Source: Panulirus ornatus (lineage: Eukaryota > Arthropoda > Malacostraca > Decapoda > Palinuridae). From it: a stretch of DNA of 64,000 nt. The notes under the pieces are model-generated. The model ran no database searches. It worked only from the letters and a program-made list of their open reading frames with translations, and was not told the DNA's origin. Made by a program: the position numbers and the translations under genes. The stretch lies in contig NC_092225.1 in assembly GCF_036320965.1 (NCBI RefSeq), forward strand, positions 79,484,113 through 79,548,112, read 5' to 3'. This document shows, piece by piece, positions 10,151 through 22,260 of the stretch (the first letter of the stretch is position 1; each line of letters starts with the position of its first letter).

Positions 10151-12405
10151 TATTAATGGAAGTAAGGGGAGTGGGGGAGGAATGGGATGTATTTAGGGAA
10201 TCAGTGATGGATTGCGCAAAAGATGCTTGTGGCATGAGAAGAGTGGGAGGTGGGTTGATTAGAAAGGGTAGTGAGTGGTGGGATGATGAAGTAAGATTAT
10301 TAGTGAAAAAGAAGAGAGGCATTTGGACGATTTTTGCAGGGAAAAAATGCAGTTGAGTGGGAGATGTATGAAAGAAAGAGACAGGAGGTCAAGAGAAAGG
10401 TGCAAGAGGTGAAAAAGAGGGCAAATGAGAGTTGGGGTGAGAGAGTATCATTAAATTTTAGGGAGAATAAAAAGATGTTCTGGAAGGAGGTAAATAAAGT
10501 GCGTAAGACAAGGGAGCAAATGGGAACTTCAGTGAAGGGCGCAAATGGGGAGGTGATAACAAGTAGTGGTGATGTGAGAAGGAGATGGAGTGAGTATTTT
10601 GAAGGTTTGTTGAATGTGTTTGATGATAGAGTGGCAGATATAGGGTGTTTTGGTCGAGGTGGTGTGCAAAGTGAGAGGGTTAGGGAAAATGATTTGGTAA
10701 ACAGAGAAGAGGTAGTACAAGCTTTGCGGAAGATGAAAGCCGGCAAGGCAGCAGGTTTGGATGGTATTGCAGTGGAATTTATTAAAAAAGGGGGTGACTG
10801 TATTATTGACTGGTTGGTAAGGTTATTTAATGTATGTATGACTCATGGTGAGGTGCCTGAGGATTGGCGGAATGCGTGCATAGTGCCATTGTACAAAAGC
10901 AAAGGGGATAAGAGTGAGTGCTCAAATTAAAGAGGTACAAGTTTGTTGAGTATTCCTGGTAAATTATATGGGAGGGTATTGATTGAGAGGGTGAAGGCAT
11001 GTACAGAGCATCAGATTGGGGAAGAGCAGTGTGGTTTCAGAAGTGGTAGAGGATGTGTGGATCAGGTGTTTGCTTTGAAGAATGTATGTGAGAAATACTT
11101 AGAAAAGCAAATGGATTTGTATGTAGCATTTATGGATCTGGAGAAGGCATATGATAGAGTTGATAGAGATGCTCTGTGGAAGGTATTAAGAATATATGGT
11201 GTGGGAGGCAAGTTGTTAGAAGCAGTGAAAAGTTTTTATCGAGGATGTAAGGCATATGTACGTGTAGGAAGAGAGGAAAGTGATTGGTTCTCAGTGAATG
11301 TAGGTTTGCGGCAGGGGTGTGTGATGTCTCCATGGTTGTTTAATTTGTTTATGGATGGGGTTGTTAGGGAGGTGAATGCAAGAGTTTTGGAAAGAGGGGC
11401 AAGTAAGAAGTCTGTTGGGGATGAGAGAGCTTGGGAAGTGAGTCAGTTGTTGTTCGCTGATGATACAGCGCTGGTGGCTGATTCATGTGAGAAACTGCAG
11501 AAGCTGGTGACTGAGTTTGGTAAAGTGTGTGAAAGAAGAAAGTTAAGAGTAAATGTGAATAAGAGCAAGGTTATTAGGTACAGTAGGGTTGAGGGTCAAG
11601 TCAATTGGGAGGTAAGTTTGAATGGAGAAAAACTGGAGGAAGTGAAGTGTTTTAGATATCTGGGAGTGGATCTGGCAGCGGATGGAACCATGGAAGCGGA
11701 AGTGGATCATAGGGTGGGGGAGGGGGCAAAAATTCTGGGAGCCTTGAAGAATGTGTGGAAGTCGAGAACATTATCTCGGAAAGCAAAACTGGGTATGTTT
11801 GAAGGAATAGTGGTTCCAACAATGTTGTATGGTTGCGAGGTGTGGGCTATGGATAGAGTTGTGCGCAGGAGGATGGATGTGCTGGAAATGAGATGTTTGA
11901 GGACAATGTGTGGTGCGAGGTGGTTTGATCGAGTAAGTAACGTAAGGGTAAGAGAGATGTGTGGAAATAAGAGTGTGGTTGAGAGAGCAGAAGAGGGTGT
12001 TTTGAAATGGTTTGGGCACATGGAGAGAATGAGTGAGGAAAGATTGACCAAGAGGATATATGTGTTGGAGGTGGAGGGAACGAGAAGTGGGAGACCAAAT
12101 TGGAGGTGGAAAGATGGAGTGAAAAAGATTTTGTGTGATCGGGGCCTGAACACGCAGGAGGGTGAAAGGAGGGCAAGGAATAGAGTGAATTGGATCGATG
12201 TGGTATACCGGGGTTGACGTGCTGTCAGTGGATTGAATCAGGGCATGTGAAGCGTCTGGGGTATACCATGGAAAGCTGTGTAGGTATGTATATTTGCGTG
12301 TGTGGACGCATGTATATACATGTGTATGGGGGTGGGTTGGGCCATTTCTTTCGTCTGTTTCCTTGCGCTACCTCGCAAACGCGGGAGACAGTGAAAAAAA
12401 AAAAA
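10150..12405 (+). mobile_element. RTE-like LINE, best-preserved copy
   Basis: This 2.25-kb copy is truncated between the endonuclease and the RT. It begins in the linker region (EEWDVFRESVMDCAKDACG) and covers the whole RT, the C-terminal domain, a short 3' tail (12218-12393) and 12 A at 12394-12405. It is flanked on both sides by the same CR1-like copy on the minus strand, so it inserted into that older element. It is close to the copies at 1-1369 and 22261-23044, which indicates a family that was active recently. Confidence 0.85.
10334..12217 (+). pseudogene. RTE-like reverse transcriptase, near-intact
   Basis: Two long frames (10334-10930 and 10943-12217) lie in the same reading frame, separated by a single TAA at 10928-10930. 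There the sister copy has a Tyr codon in the CSNY..ISLLSIPGK motif. A frameshift near 10320-10350 separates them from the upstream linker frame (10075-10356). RT motifs run in order: KAGKAAGLDG near 10740, FMDLEKAYDRVDRDAL near 11130, GLRQGCVMSPWLF near 11305, FADDTALVAD (FADD at 11453-11464), NVNKSKVIR near 11555 and FRYLGVDLAADG near 11650. They are followed by the LYGCEVWAMD to GRPNWRWKDGVKKIL C-terminal region. All catalytic Asp residues are present, but without an endonuclease and with the stop it is not autonomous. Confidence 0.85.
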
Positions 12406-12660
12406 TATCAATTTGAGGTTTTTCACACTCTTAAATCATTATATGATAGTAATGGTATCCATTCAGCATTGTTATGCTCTTCATTTCTCCCTTCTTCCTG
12501 TACCAGAGGAATTGGAACTTACTTTCACTGAAAAGCACATACTTCTCTATGACCCGATACACGACTTTTTTAAAGCCAGTTCACAGTTTCTCAGTGTCTT
12601 CTACTGAGTACATTTCCATTATTATTCTAGTATCATCTGCAAAGCATATGAAAAGATGGA
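12406..12660 (-). mobile_element. CR1-like LINE RT region (right half of the split copy)
   Basis: After the RTE-like poly(A), the sequence AATTTGAGGTTTTTCACAC through ACTTTCACTGAAAAGCACATAC and TAGTATCATCTGCAAAGCAT matches 15910-16145 in minus orientation. That region runs from the 'NVKDLGV' segment to the FADD motif. It continues the element interrupted at 10150. Confidence 0.6.
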
Positions 12661-12844
12661 GGGAAAGCAATCTCAATACTTTCAACCAATGGCAATGACA
12701 ACAAACTTTAACAAAATTTTTAAGTCTTGTGATGGAAACTGACTGATCTTATGGAATCAATCTCCATAACCTAGAACAATAAGGTTTCTGAGTGGGGTGA
12801 CCATGAATGTCCATGGTGCATGGCCACTGCCATAAAATTGTAGA

Positions 12845-14140
12845 GGCACAGATAAGCAAACAAAATGCTGATGAATATTAATAGATTTTGCACAAGCCTT
12901 TCACAATGTGACCATGGTTTCATAATACATAAAATATATCAAAAGGAAATAAGAAAATCAACATGGAAAAAAAAATCAAAGATGAATAACCCAATAAACT
13001 TTTTCCAAACCAGTAACCCCCTAAGATGTTGCCACCTCAATGCAAGATTTTGCAAAGGCTATCGAGAGCATGCCTATGAAATCAGCCCAAGGCCTGGACT
13101 TATGGAACTCAGTCTTTATAAAGAAATGCAAAACCCACCTAGCATGAGCACTAAATATCCTCTGGAGAAAAAGTCTTGATTCTAGAATCATTCCTGAGAA
13201 TATGAAATTGACTAACACTGTCTCACTCCATAAAGGTGGAAGCAAAGCAAGTTAAGAAAAAAATTATCAACAGAAAGCATTAACATCACACATTATTAAA
13301 ATCTTACAAAGAGTACTAAGAGGCAAAGTGACAATTTATGGAAGTGAATAGTTTTCTAAGTTGTGTGATCACTTTGACAGGATTGTCAGAGCTCTGGAAA
13401 ACAAAGGAAATACTAATGTGATCTACGCTTATTTTGCGACAGCATTTGACATACATGACCATGGTGTTATAGCACAAAAAATGTGAAAGATGGAATAACA
13501 TGAAAAAATTGGGAGATGGAGATACAACTTTGTAACCACTAAATCACAACATGTAGTTGTGAACCATGCCATCAACAGTGCCTTCTCTAAAAATCCAAGT
13601 CCACCAAGGAACTGTACTTGCACCCCTACTGTCCCTCATTCTTACATCAGTGACACACACAATCCAAGACAAGGCATAAATGAAGTCTTTAACAGGGCAA
13701 GCAAGAACAACATGCTTCTCAATGGTGACAAATTCCTCCTTCCCTGGTATAGGGAAAATAAAGAAATAATAATAATGGAAAAAAATAAGAGAATGCTGGA
13801 CAGGCAAAGATACTTTTACAAACTAGTTGAATAATGTGAGATCTCACAGTAATAATTTCTAATGACCTAACCTTTAGTGAACATAAAACAACAGTTGCCT
13901 CATGCACAAGGATGGTAGGCTGGACCTTCCAAGGGAAGAAAAACATTAATTCTTTCACATATTGAATATTGTTGTGTTCTACCATCACCATACAAGGCAG
14001 GTGAAACTTGCAGAATTAGTAAGTGTTCAGAGATCTTTAACAGCCCATATCAATGTGGTGAAGGAACTAAATTACAGAGAATGCCAGAAGTCTCTGAGGC
14101 TATTACTCCCTAGAGTGCAGACAGAAGAGGTACATCATGG
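12845..14140 (+). mobile_element. CR1-like LINE RT, plus strand, rearranged
   Basis: Two parts can be seen. At 12845-12965 there is a palm fragment (AACAAAATGCTGATG, then a DFA.AF.. type segment and CACAATGTGACCATGG). At about 12970-14140 there is a longer piece that starts with the finger region (CTCTGGAGAAAAAGTCTTGA; HKGGSK near 13228), repeats the palm (TTTGCGACAGCATTTGACATA), and continues with a PRNCTCTPT motif-B remnant near 13600 and NMLLNGDKFLL near 13715. It ends with LVSVQRSLTAHINVVKELNY near 14010-14060. Because palm precedes fingers in the first part, at least two insertions or a rearrangement are needed. Many stops are present. Confidence 0.6.
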
Positions 14141-14144
14141 ACTC

Positions 14145-14300
14145 CTGTAGTGTCGTGGTTAGTGTTCCTGACTGTGACGCATTCATGGGCCACCCAGGCA
14201 CAAGCACATAGGTTTGAATCCTGGATGTGGCAGCTGGTCCACAGTCAACCCAGCTGTTCATCCACCCCCAGGGGTTCGTCAATAGTTTCCCTTCTACCTC
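14145..14300 (+). mobile_element. tRNA-headed SINE
   Basis: The head GTAGTGTCGTGGTTAGTGTTCC resembles a Pol III A box, and TAGGTTTGAATCCTGG resembles a B box 50-60 bp downstream. The body GGTCCACAGTCAACCCAGCT follows. The same head and body occur at 44170-44345 (-), and the head alone at 55370-55460 (+). It is a tRNA-derived SINE, not a tRNA gene: it lacks convincing acceptor-stem pairing and has family members. Confidence 0.65.
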
Positions 14301-15110
14301 GCCCCATAGGAAACAGCATCGCTACCCCCTGCTTCAACGAGGCAGGGCCAAGAAAAGACAAAAAAGGATACATTTGTTCATACTCAGTCTCTAGCTGTCA
14401 TGTGTAATACACCAAAATCACAGCTCACTATCCATAGCCAGTCCCCACGGACCTTTCCATTGTTTATCCCATATGTTTTAAATGCCCTGGTTCAGTCCAG
14501 TGACAGCACGTCGACCCCAGTATACCACATCGTTCTAATTCACTCTTCCTTACATGCCTCTCGCCCTCCTGTATGTTCAGGCCCCGATTGCTCAAAATCT
14601 TTTTCACTTCATCCTTCCACCTCCAATTTGTTCTTCCTTGTTCCCTCCACATCTGACATACATATCCTCTTTGTCAATCTTTCCTCACTCATTCTCTCCA
14701 TGTCCAAACCATATGAACATACCCTCTTCTGCTCTCTCACCCACATTCTTTTTATTTCCACACCTCTCTCTTACCCTTTCATTACTTACTTGATCAAACC
14801 ACCTCTCACCACATATTGTTCTTAAACATTTCATTTCCAACACATCCACCCTCCTCTGTACAACCCTATCTATATAGCCCATGCCTTGCAACCATACAAT
14901 ATTGTTGGAACTACTATTCCTTCAAACATCAATTTCTGCTCTACGAGATAATGTTCTCTCCCTCCACACATTTTTCATCATTCCCAGAACCTTCACCCCC
15001 TCCCTCACCCTACGATTCACTCCCGCTTCCATTTGCTGCCAAGTCCACTCCTAGATATCTAAAATACTTCACTTCCATCAATTTTTCTCCATTCCAACTT
15101 ACATCCCAAC
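14300..15110 (-). mobile_element. RTE-like LINE 3' fragment
   Basis: Minus-strand RTE-like sequence. The tail lies at about 14300-14470 and contains CAGTCTCTAGCTGTCATGTG and ACACCAAAATCACAGCTCAC. RT C-terminal pieces follow upward: frames 14652-14464 (GRTNWRWKDEVKKILSNRGL), 14891-14685 (VDVLEMKCLRTICG) and up to about 15110 (FRYLGVDLAANG). The element is 5'-truncated at 15110, where a CR1-like tail in the same orientation begins. Confidence 0.75.
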
Positions 15111-15114
15111 TTGT

Positions 15115-17530
15115 ATACATATATAATTGGATAGCCTTGATTAGGGCCTCATTGCCTGTGCTATCCAAGCTAAAAAATCTTAGCCTGGAAAATCCTTGAG
15201 GGTATGGGTACCTTATGGACACCTCGTGGAGTATTTGGGGTTCTTCAACCCAACAACCTGAGCTAGGCTTGCGCTGCTGGATGGGCTGTTGGTTGACCAA
15301 GCTGTTGGAAACTGCAGCCCTCAGGCCCGCATAGCCCCTTAGCCTGGCTAGTCTGGCACACCTTGTAGGTACTTGTCCAATGCACTCTTCACCTGCCATA
15401 GTTTTGGAAAATACAGGAGGGCCGAATGAGTGATCAACTGCTTCACTGTTTGATTTTTGCTTTTGTAGACTCTTAGAATGCACAAGCCAACATCAACATG
15501 AAGTTCATCAAGTGGCTATGCCTGCCATGCCAGAAGGATGTTATTTCTGAATGTAGGTTGGGAACCATACCTTCTGGGATTTTCCAGGTATAGTTGTTCA
15601 TGTACCTTTCCCCACATGCATTCCAGGGAGCAGAACCTGTTTTTAATCATTCCCAGTAATTTAGTCCCTCTACAACATCAATATGGGCTCTGAAAGACAA
15701 TTTCTAAATCCTCAATTTCACCTAACTTGTAGGGCGACGTTAGAATGGAGTAATAATCAATTCATGAAAAAATTAGTGCCTTGAATAATATCACTGGTTT
15801 GTCTTCCCTTGTCTTGAAGGTCTGCAGGATCCAACTTGCTATCCTTTTGCATGAGGCAACTGTTGTTTTGCTGTGTTAGCTGAAGGTTAAGTCATTAGAC
15901 ATAATTACTCCGAGGTCTTTCACATTATTCATCTGGTTCATGATAGCGAATGTGTCTATCCAGTTTCTGTGTTGTTTTTGATTTCTTCCATTTTCCCCAT
16001 ATCAGAGGGGTTGAAATTTATCTCCATTGACATAAATGTTTTCTCAGTTGCCCAAATAGAGACTTTTATCTATGTTTCTTTGTAGCTTTGCTGCATCTTA
16101 ATTGTTGTGATTTTCATATTCACTCTTGTATCATCTGCAAAGTATGATATGGAACCATAGTTCGTGTTTGCATCAATGTCAGATATAAGAATGAGGAACA
16201 AGTGGGTTGCAAGTACAGTTCCTTGGGATGCTAAGCTATATACAGTAGAAGTACTGGATATGGCATGGTTTACAACTGTGATGTCATGTATCAGTTGCAT
16301 ATCCACCTCCCACTTTTTTCAGTTATTCCAATCTTACGTGTTTTAAGTGCAATGACACATGGTCACACTTGTCTAATGTTTTTGCAAAGTCTGAGTGTAA
16401 TACGTCAGCATTTCTTTATTTTCCAGTGGAGTGATGTGGGTCAGTTCCAGGCTATTGGTAATGATGCTATAATCTAGACTTTTTCCCCAGAGTATACTTA
16501 ATGCAAGTGCTAGAGGTGACTTGTATTTCTTTGTAAAGAATGAGTTTTAAGAGCCTGGACATAGGTCTGAGTTCAGGGGTATGCTCTCAATAGCCCTCTT
16601 GAAATCTTGTGGAGAAGGTGATATCTCCTGTGGGTACAACTTGATGGAAAGCTGTTTAAGAAGTCTGTTGTGTCATTTATTACTAATGTAGTCTTTACAT
16701 TGCTGAATACTGATTCATATTGCCTTTTTGGAATCTCGTTCATGAGAACTCTTGGCAGTTGCTTGTACAGATACCTGTGTAACACTTGGGGATTACTATT
16801 TAGGAAGAATTCTCCCGAGTCATTTACACTCACATTCATACTGCTTTTTTACAACCTCACTATTCTAGCAGTCACCTGTGATAGTGCTTTCTTCTGTTTT
16901 AATGGGCCCAATGGAGTTTATCATCCTATATTTGAATTCTGTGTGGGTAAAAGTATTTTGGGTTGTTTCTTATTTCATCAATGGCTCTTTCTCTTCCTTT
17001 TTCTTGTTTCAAATGATATTTTGAGTAAATGATTTATTTCTGACAACTCATTTGATAGATTTCCCTTCCTTTGTTAGATGTGCTGTGACCTTCAGGGTCT
17101 GCAATTCTATTTTGCTCATCTTTCTTATGTTTTCTTCTACCTGGTATGTCTATTGCATGTTTAGAGTACCATAGTGGTCATGCCTTTAATGTACTTCTGA
17201 TCACACCCACCATTTTATCCGTTTAATATTAAAACTGAAATTGCTGAAAACATCTCCAGGCTTATGTGTATTTCATCCTGGCTATTTAAGATCCAAACTT
17301 GCTTTTACTTCACTTACATTGTGATTAGAGTACATGGCGTTTGAGATGGTAATGTCATATATCACATTCACATCATCTGTAGAGAATAAGTCCAGAGTGT
17401 TATTTCTCATAGCAAGTTCAGTAACGATGTTTCCTACTTGTCTACAATTAAGCATACTAGAAATCTCAGGAAAACAACTAAGACATGGCAAAGACTTTAA
17501 AGGATATTTTTGCATATGTATTTTCAAATA
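15115..17530 (-). mobile_element. CR1/L2-like LINE, endonuclease to 3' end
   Basis: This is the most complete CR1-like 3' portion. On the minus strand the end of the endonuclease is at 17527-17282 (NNTLDLFSTDDVN, SNHNVSEVK). RT fingers are at 16839-16573, and the palm at 16306-16070 has SQGTVLATHLFLILISDID and an intact FADDTR (FADD codons at 16141-16130). The conserved C-terminal tail is near 15430-15290 (RGYAGLRAAVSNSLVNQ). Stops and indels break all domains. The order of domains confirms a single element truncated at its 5' side near 17530. Confidence 0.7.
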
Positions 17531-17559
17531 AAGAGAAAACTCGTGTCACAAATCATGTT

Positions 17560-18075
17560 CGAATAGTACGAAAAAAATGTTTTGCTGCATACTGACAAAA
17601 GAGCTGAAGACATATTTCCAGCATTAAATGGAATGAAAGCACATACAACAGCAGGCCCCAATGAGTTTAATCCAGACAAAGAATGAGAAAACTGAGATAG
17701 TCAAAATCTTGACTGCTCTTTCCAATAAGTCACTTTGCCACAGGGAAAGTCCCATAGGAAGGGAATCTTGGTAACGTAACATCCAATGAAAAAAGTAAAT
17801 CACTGCCCGGTAATTATCATCTTATTGGCTTAATGACTGTAGTTGGTAAACTTATGAAATCATCATCCAGGATAAGACTGTACAGCATTTGGAGGACCAT
17901 CACTTACTAAGTGATTCTCAGCACATTTTCGACGAATCCGCTCATGACTAACAAATGTTTATTTCCTTAATGATACAATGAACATGCATTACGAAACTAA
18001 AACAGACCATGACACCTAGTCAGAGTTTCATGATGCATTCGATGAATTTCCACTTTAAGTTTGGTGTTTGTCTTG
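17560..18075 (+). mobile_element. CR1-like RT N-terminal fragment, second subfamily
   Basis: Plus-strand translation gives ALSNKSLCHRESPIG, then a stop, and then SKSLPGNYHLIGLMTVVGKL near 17795-17855. This is the first RT motif of the CR1/jockey group (NYRPI.L..V.GK). A degenerate FHDAFDEFP near 18030 stands where the palm YLDF.KAFD motif should be. It lies head-to-head with the minus-strand copy that ends at 17530, and its sequence differs from the common CR1-like family of the window. Confidence 0.5.
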
Positions 18076-18533
18076 CCTTGAGCATTTTAGTCCAAACAAA
18101 CCCAACGTGGATACAGATGACATCAGTAACCAACCAGTAAGGTCATGTGCCCGAGCACAGACGAGCGAGCCTAAATTCATACCGACGCTTATCGGGAGGG
18201 AATTAGTGAGCGTTCGAGGATTCAGCTGCTTGTTTGTGACTAGCTATTTTCTTGGATTATGGTGAGTATTCTACTTTTGTGGAATCGTTGATGCCACTGT
18301 AAAGAGTGATACATGAGTGTGGATTTTTCCCTTAACGACCTTAGAACCGATCTTTCGATACTAAGTATATCGTTAGTGGTAGAGTTATAAGTGAATAAGG
18401 GAAATGTGGGGTACTGAAGAGACTATGTAAAATAACCAGAAATATAAAAACACACTGGAAATCTGCCAATTTCAATGCTTCAGATGCCTTGAAGATTTGA
18501 ACTGAATTTTCATCGTTATCAAAACGAGTACTC

Positions 18534-18588
<55 letters not shown>

Positions 18589-21500
18589 CTACGATTTATA
18601 TGGTTTAGAGGGCAGACAGTGAATTTTGGTGTATATAAAATAAAATAAGACCCTGTGTAAGACAGATCGAAGGCATTTATTTGTTTCCTATATCTATGTA
18701 GCAATCTGATCTCACACGTTTGCAAAAACTGATTCATACGCTACGACGCATGCCCATATTCAATGGAATGCATAAATATTAGACGAAATTCGGCATTTCC
18801 AAGCCATACCTTCAAGTTTTCTTGCTGTATTACAGCTATAATAGATTTGTATATCGACATACGAACCGAGGCATCAGGTGATTTTTTTAACCATTAGTTA
18901 ACCACGGAACTTTAGAAATTTACGTCATCACGCCGTTCATTTACTATTTGCTAAACTTAGATGAAAGAATCATGAATGCATTAGTATTCCTCACTCTTAA
19001 CTGCTCGTTTTTAGTGTTTTTGCCCCACATTTCCCTCTTCTATAAACCCTACCCAAACTGAGAACTTTAAATTGATATTCTGTGTCAACTATATTCATTA
19101 ATACAAATTTCCTTAAAGTCTATCATTCAATAAACGTGCGGCATTTCAAATCTATACTTTCTCAAGAACTCTCACCGAAATCGGCTCGGAAACAATACAA
19201 ATTTATAAGCTCAGAAGTGACCTCTCCCAGAATGTAGACTAAGTTTACACGAGATACCACTGCATGGTGTAAGTGGGTGTAGTCTCTCCATATACAAAAG
19301 AAATAGATTGTTTTAATCTAAAGATACCTTTTTAACAACCTAACGTACAGCTCATCAATATTTCTTTTTAATAAGTGTAATCACCTGCCGTTTTCTGAAA
19401 GATGTGCCGCAAAAACATAGTAAGCTGGAGCGCAAATGAGTATGAGAAACAATGATTCACTCAACATTAATAGGAGGTTGTTCAACTGATACCATGTGAC
19501 ATTTTTCACAACACTGACATCGTGAGTAACATAGCAGTTGTTCATAAAGGCATAACATACATAATGATGCGAAATGAAACAAAATAATGCTTTTTAAATG
19601 TGTGGATATCCCCCCCTCCCCCAATAACCCAGACAATCCACATCTCAGATTTCGCGCTTTTTTTTTCTACGTTAGAAGACAATTACCTCCAACGGCAACA
19701 TGCTCACCTTTATGAATGTTACTCGCCACCATATCACCCATGTTGAAATCACAGAGGATATGAAATAAGGTTCTACGATTCATCACAAATGAAAAATACC
19801 CCTACCATGAAAGCACAGAGGAACAACACGAAAGACTACAGATTATACCAGTCTGTTCATGCCTAAGAAAAGCAGTCCCAAAAGTACAGCAAACTCGAAT
19901 ACAACGATGATATACAAGGTAAATATCATCTCTCGTCAACAATACAAACATGGAACACCCTTGGTTCCCTCGAAGCGCTCAGAGGGGCTCCATTCACCCA
20001 TCGATGTACACATGTATACCTTAGCTTAGAGACTCTCCTTTTGAAAAGTAAAATATACAACATAAGACACACACACCCAGTTTGTCAGGGTTATACATAT
20101 AAAACAAGACACCATAAATATAATTCCAGATCACACATATGTGTAAAAAAAAAAAAAAAATCCATATCGAACTATCCCTTGTCCTGTCCCACCTTTTCTT
20201 CTCTAACGGTACTATTAAAAAAAGGGACTAGGTCTGACGTAAGCCAAAGTATATCAAGGAGATAGTGGATTCTGTGTGGAATATGATGTCCTTCAAAACT
20301 GCATAAACGAGAGTGAACTAGTCTTGTAAGAGCCTCAGGCAGAATGAATCATTCTTAAACGTCTGGGAAGTCATGGGAAAGAGAGGGCAGAAGACTGCAA
20401 TTACAGAATACACAAATCAAAACGGTAATTAACTTCAGTCAACTGCCCGATGTACATTCGACAAAACAAACGGGTCGACGAGGAAGCAACTGACTTGAAA
20501 CGTAAACAAAAGGAGTTGGCCTTCTAGCCCGCTCATCTCAAGTGTTGTATTCCTTGCTTGCCTCCGAGTCACTTTCTCTCACGACACATCAGCGACTGAA
20601 TATAATTATTCATCTACATACATTTGTACACATGTACGTGCGTGTACCTTCACTTTCACGATTACTGCCCCGTCCCCCCTCGCTGCCTTTTGTTTTCTCA
20701 TCATGAACAGTTTCACCTTCACAACCTTAAGAGGAAGCTTGTGTAAATGCAGGTGTCGGGAGCATGAGTTGCCAGACAGAGTCAATAACCCTTACTCGAG
20801 CACAGTTACACGGCACTGCACCCGCTCTGCACTTCCTCAGACACAGCCAACAAGTCTATCCTTCAGCATGATCATTATATCTTGTTTCGCATTCGTTTCA
20901 GCTTTCTGAACCTTCTGCCATCACGAAAACTCTCCGCGATAGCGACTTTCACTTCAATCAACTCGAACATTTTTCCCATCAAGACAAAGCTTGCATTATT
21001 ATGTATTCCAATAATGTTTTTATCCGTACAATTAATCACAAGACATCGTTTCAGGTGAATTCATCATCCATCTGATTATGGTATCCTTACCTGTACATTT
21101 ACTTACATTAGACCCTTCAAGGCATCCTTGTTTTTGTACAGTTCTTATAAAAAGGCGTTCCACATGCGTAGAGTCAACATGCGACGTTTGTACCAAATAG
21201 CGTCCCTTAACAGATACACTTTAACACCATTCAAACGCAACTGGCTGCAGTCATGATGACATACATACAGCAAATTTATATATGATGATTCATTTAACAT
21301 TCTAATGAACTTAGAACTTACATTAGAATTATGGAGTTATTCTAAAAAGCTGTAATACAGTCAACCACTCGTTTTCTGTTAGTTATTGGTATGGAAACTA
21401 TAAAACTTGGGGTTAGGAATATCACATCACTTTGGGAACTATACCAAACGTATACTATTCCAAGATGAAAAGTAATCTAGAGAACACAATAATCAGCACA

Positions 21501-21790
21501 TGTTGCAATCTGGACAACATTAAGGTTATCGAAATGTAGAAAAACAAGGTACGAAAGATGTATACTTCTTGCTAATTTAGGACTGAATTTAACAATCCTG
21601 GCTCCTTAAATCTTGAAGACTTAACTAGTTATATCCCTAGTATTTGAGATGTTTTTATACGTTTTGGTATGTGATAAATGCTCAAAACTAAATGAATGCG
21701 ACTGCTCCATATAAGTCTTTTATTGCTATCTGTGAAAATGCATAAAACCAATTTCAGGTAATTAACGTGGCCAATACCATTATAACTATT
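18075..21790. other. Unique-looking sequence, no gene recognised
   Basis: About 3.7 kb with no convincing protein, tRNA or mobile-element signature. It contains a (GA)n tract at 18536-18585. Short open frames (for example 18068-18265 and 20703-20909, plus) show no family motifs. This could be intron or intergenic DNA. Confidence 0.4.
18536..18585. repeat. (GA)n microsatellite
   Basis: About 25 uninterrupted GA units. Confidence 0.95.
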
Positions 21791-21794
21791 ATCA

Positions 21795-22045
21795 TTATTT
21801 CTTTTTTCTTACATTTATGTTCCCCATTTCCCGCGCGAGCGAAGGAGCATCGAGAACAGATGACAGATCCTTAGAGAAAATCATTATCTGATTCCTTGCT
21901 GTTCTTTTTTTTTTTCTTTTGGAAGGTAGCAGAGGAAGGGAGGATTTCCAGCCCCACGCTCCCACCCCTTTCAGTTGCCTTCTACGACAGGCAGGGAATA
22001 CGTGGGCAGTATTCTTTCTCCCTATCCCCAGGGATATAATCATTC
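21795..22045. repeat. Dispersed repeat Z, copy 1
   Basis: A block of about 240 bp shares CCATTTCCCGC, GAGGATTTCCAGCC, GCCTTCTACGACA(G/C)GCAGGG and AATACGTGGG(C/A)AGTATTC with 58378-58620 in the same order and orientation. The CCATTTCCCGC...GCGAGG start is related to the RTE-like 3' tail, which suggests a non-autonomous element with a shared end. Confidence 0.65.
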
Positions 22046-22234
22046 ACTGATTTCCTCATGGTAGTCCGTCCGTACGGGAGACTACCAGCAGGAAAGAAGA
22101 CAACTATGTGTTGGGGAGAACAACTGTATGACCCATTTCATGTAACTTACAAAAGATTTACATTCTTCATTAACAACAATTACAAGATGTCGACCGGAGA
22201 AAATTCATACAGCTTTTAGAAAATTTATGAATAT

Positions 22235-22260
22235 ACCTATCGTTTTCTAAAACGATAGGT
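22235..22260. repeat. Target-site duplication plus inverted filler
   Basis: ACCTATCGTTTT at 22235-22246 is followed by CT and then by AAAACGATAGGT at 22249-22260, its exact reverse complement. The direct copy ACCTATCGTTTT recurs at 23044-23055, immediately after the poly(A) of the RTE-like insertion. It therefore acts as the target-site duplication. Confidence 0.75.

Noticed and set aside
14145..14240. Possible tRNA genes (also at 23140-23218, 44250-44340, 55370-55460)
   Set aside because: A-box and B-box-like sequences are present, but stem pairing is poor and several diverged copies exist, as expected for tRNA-derived SINEs.
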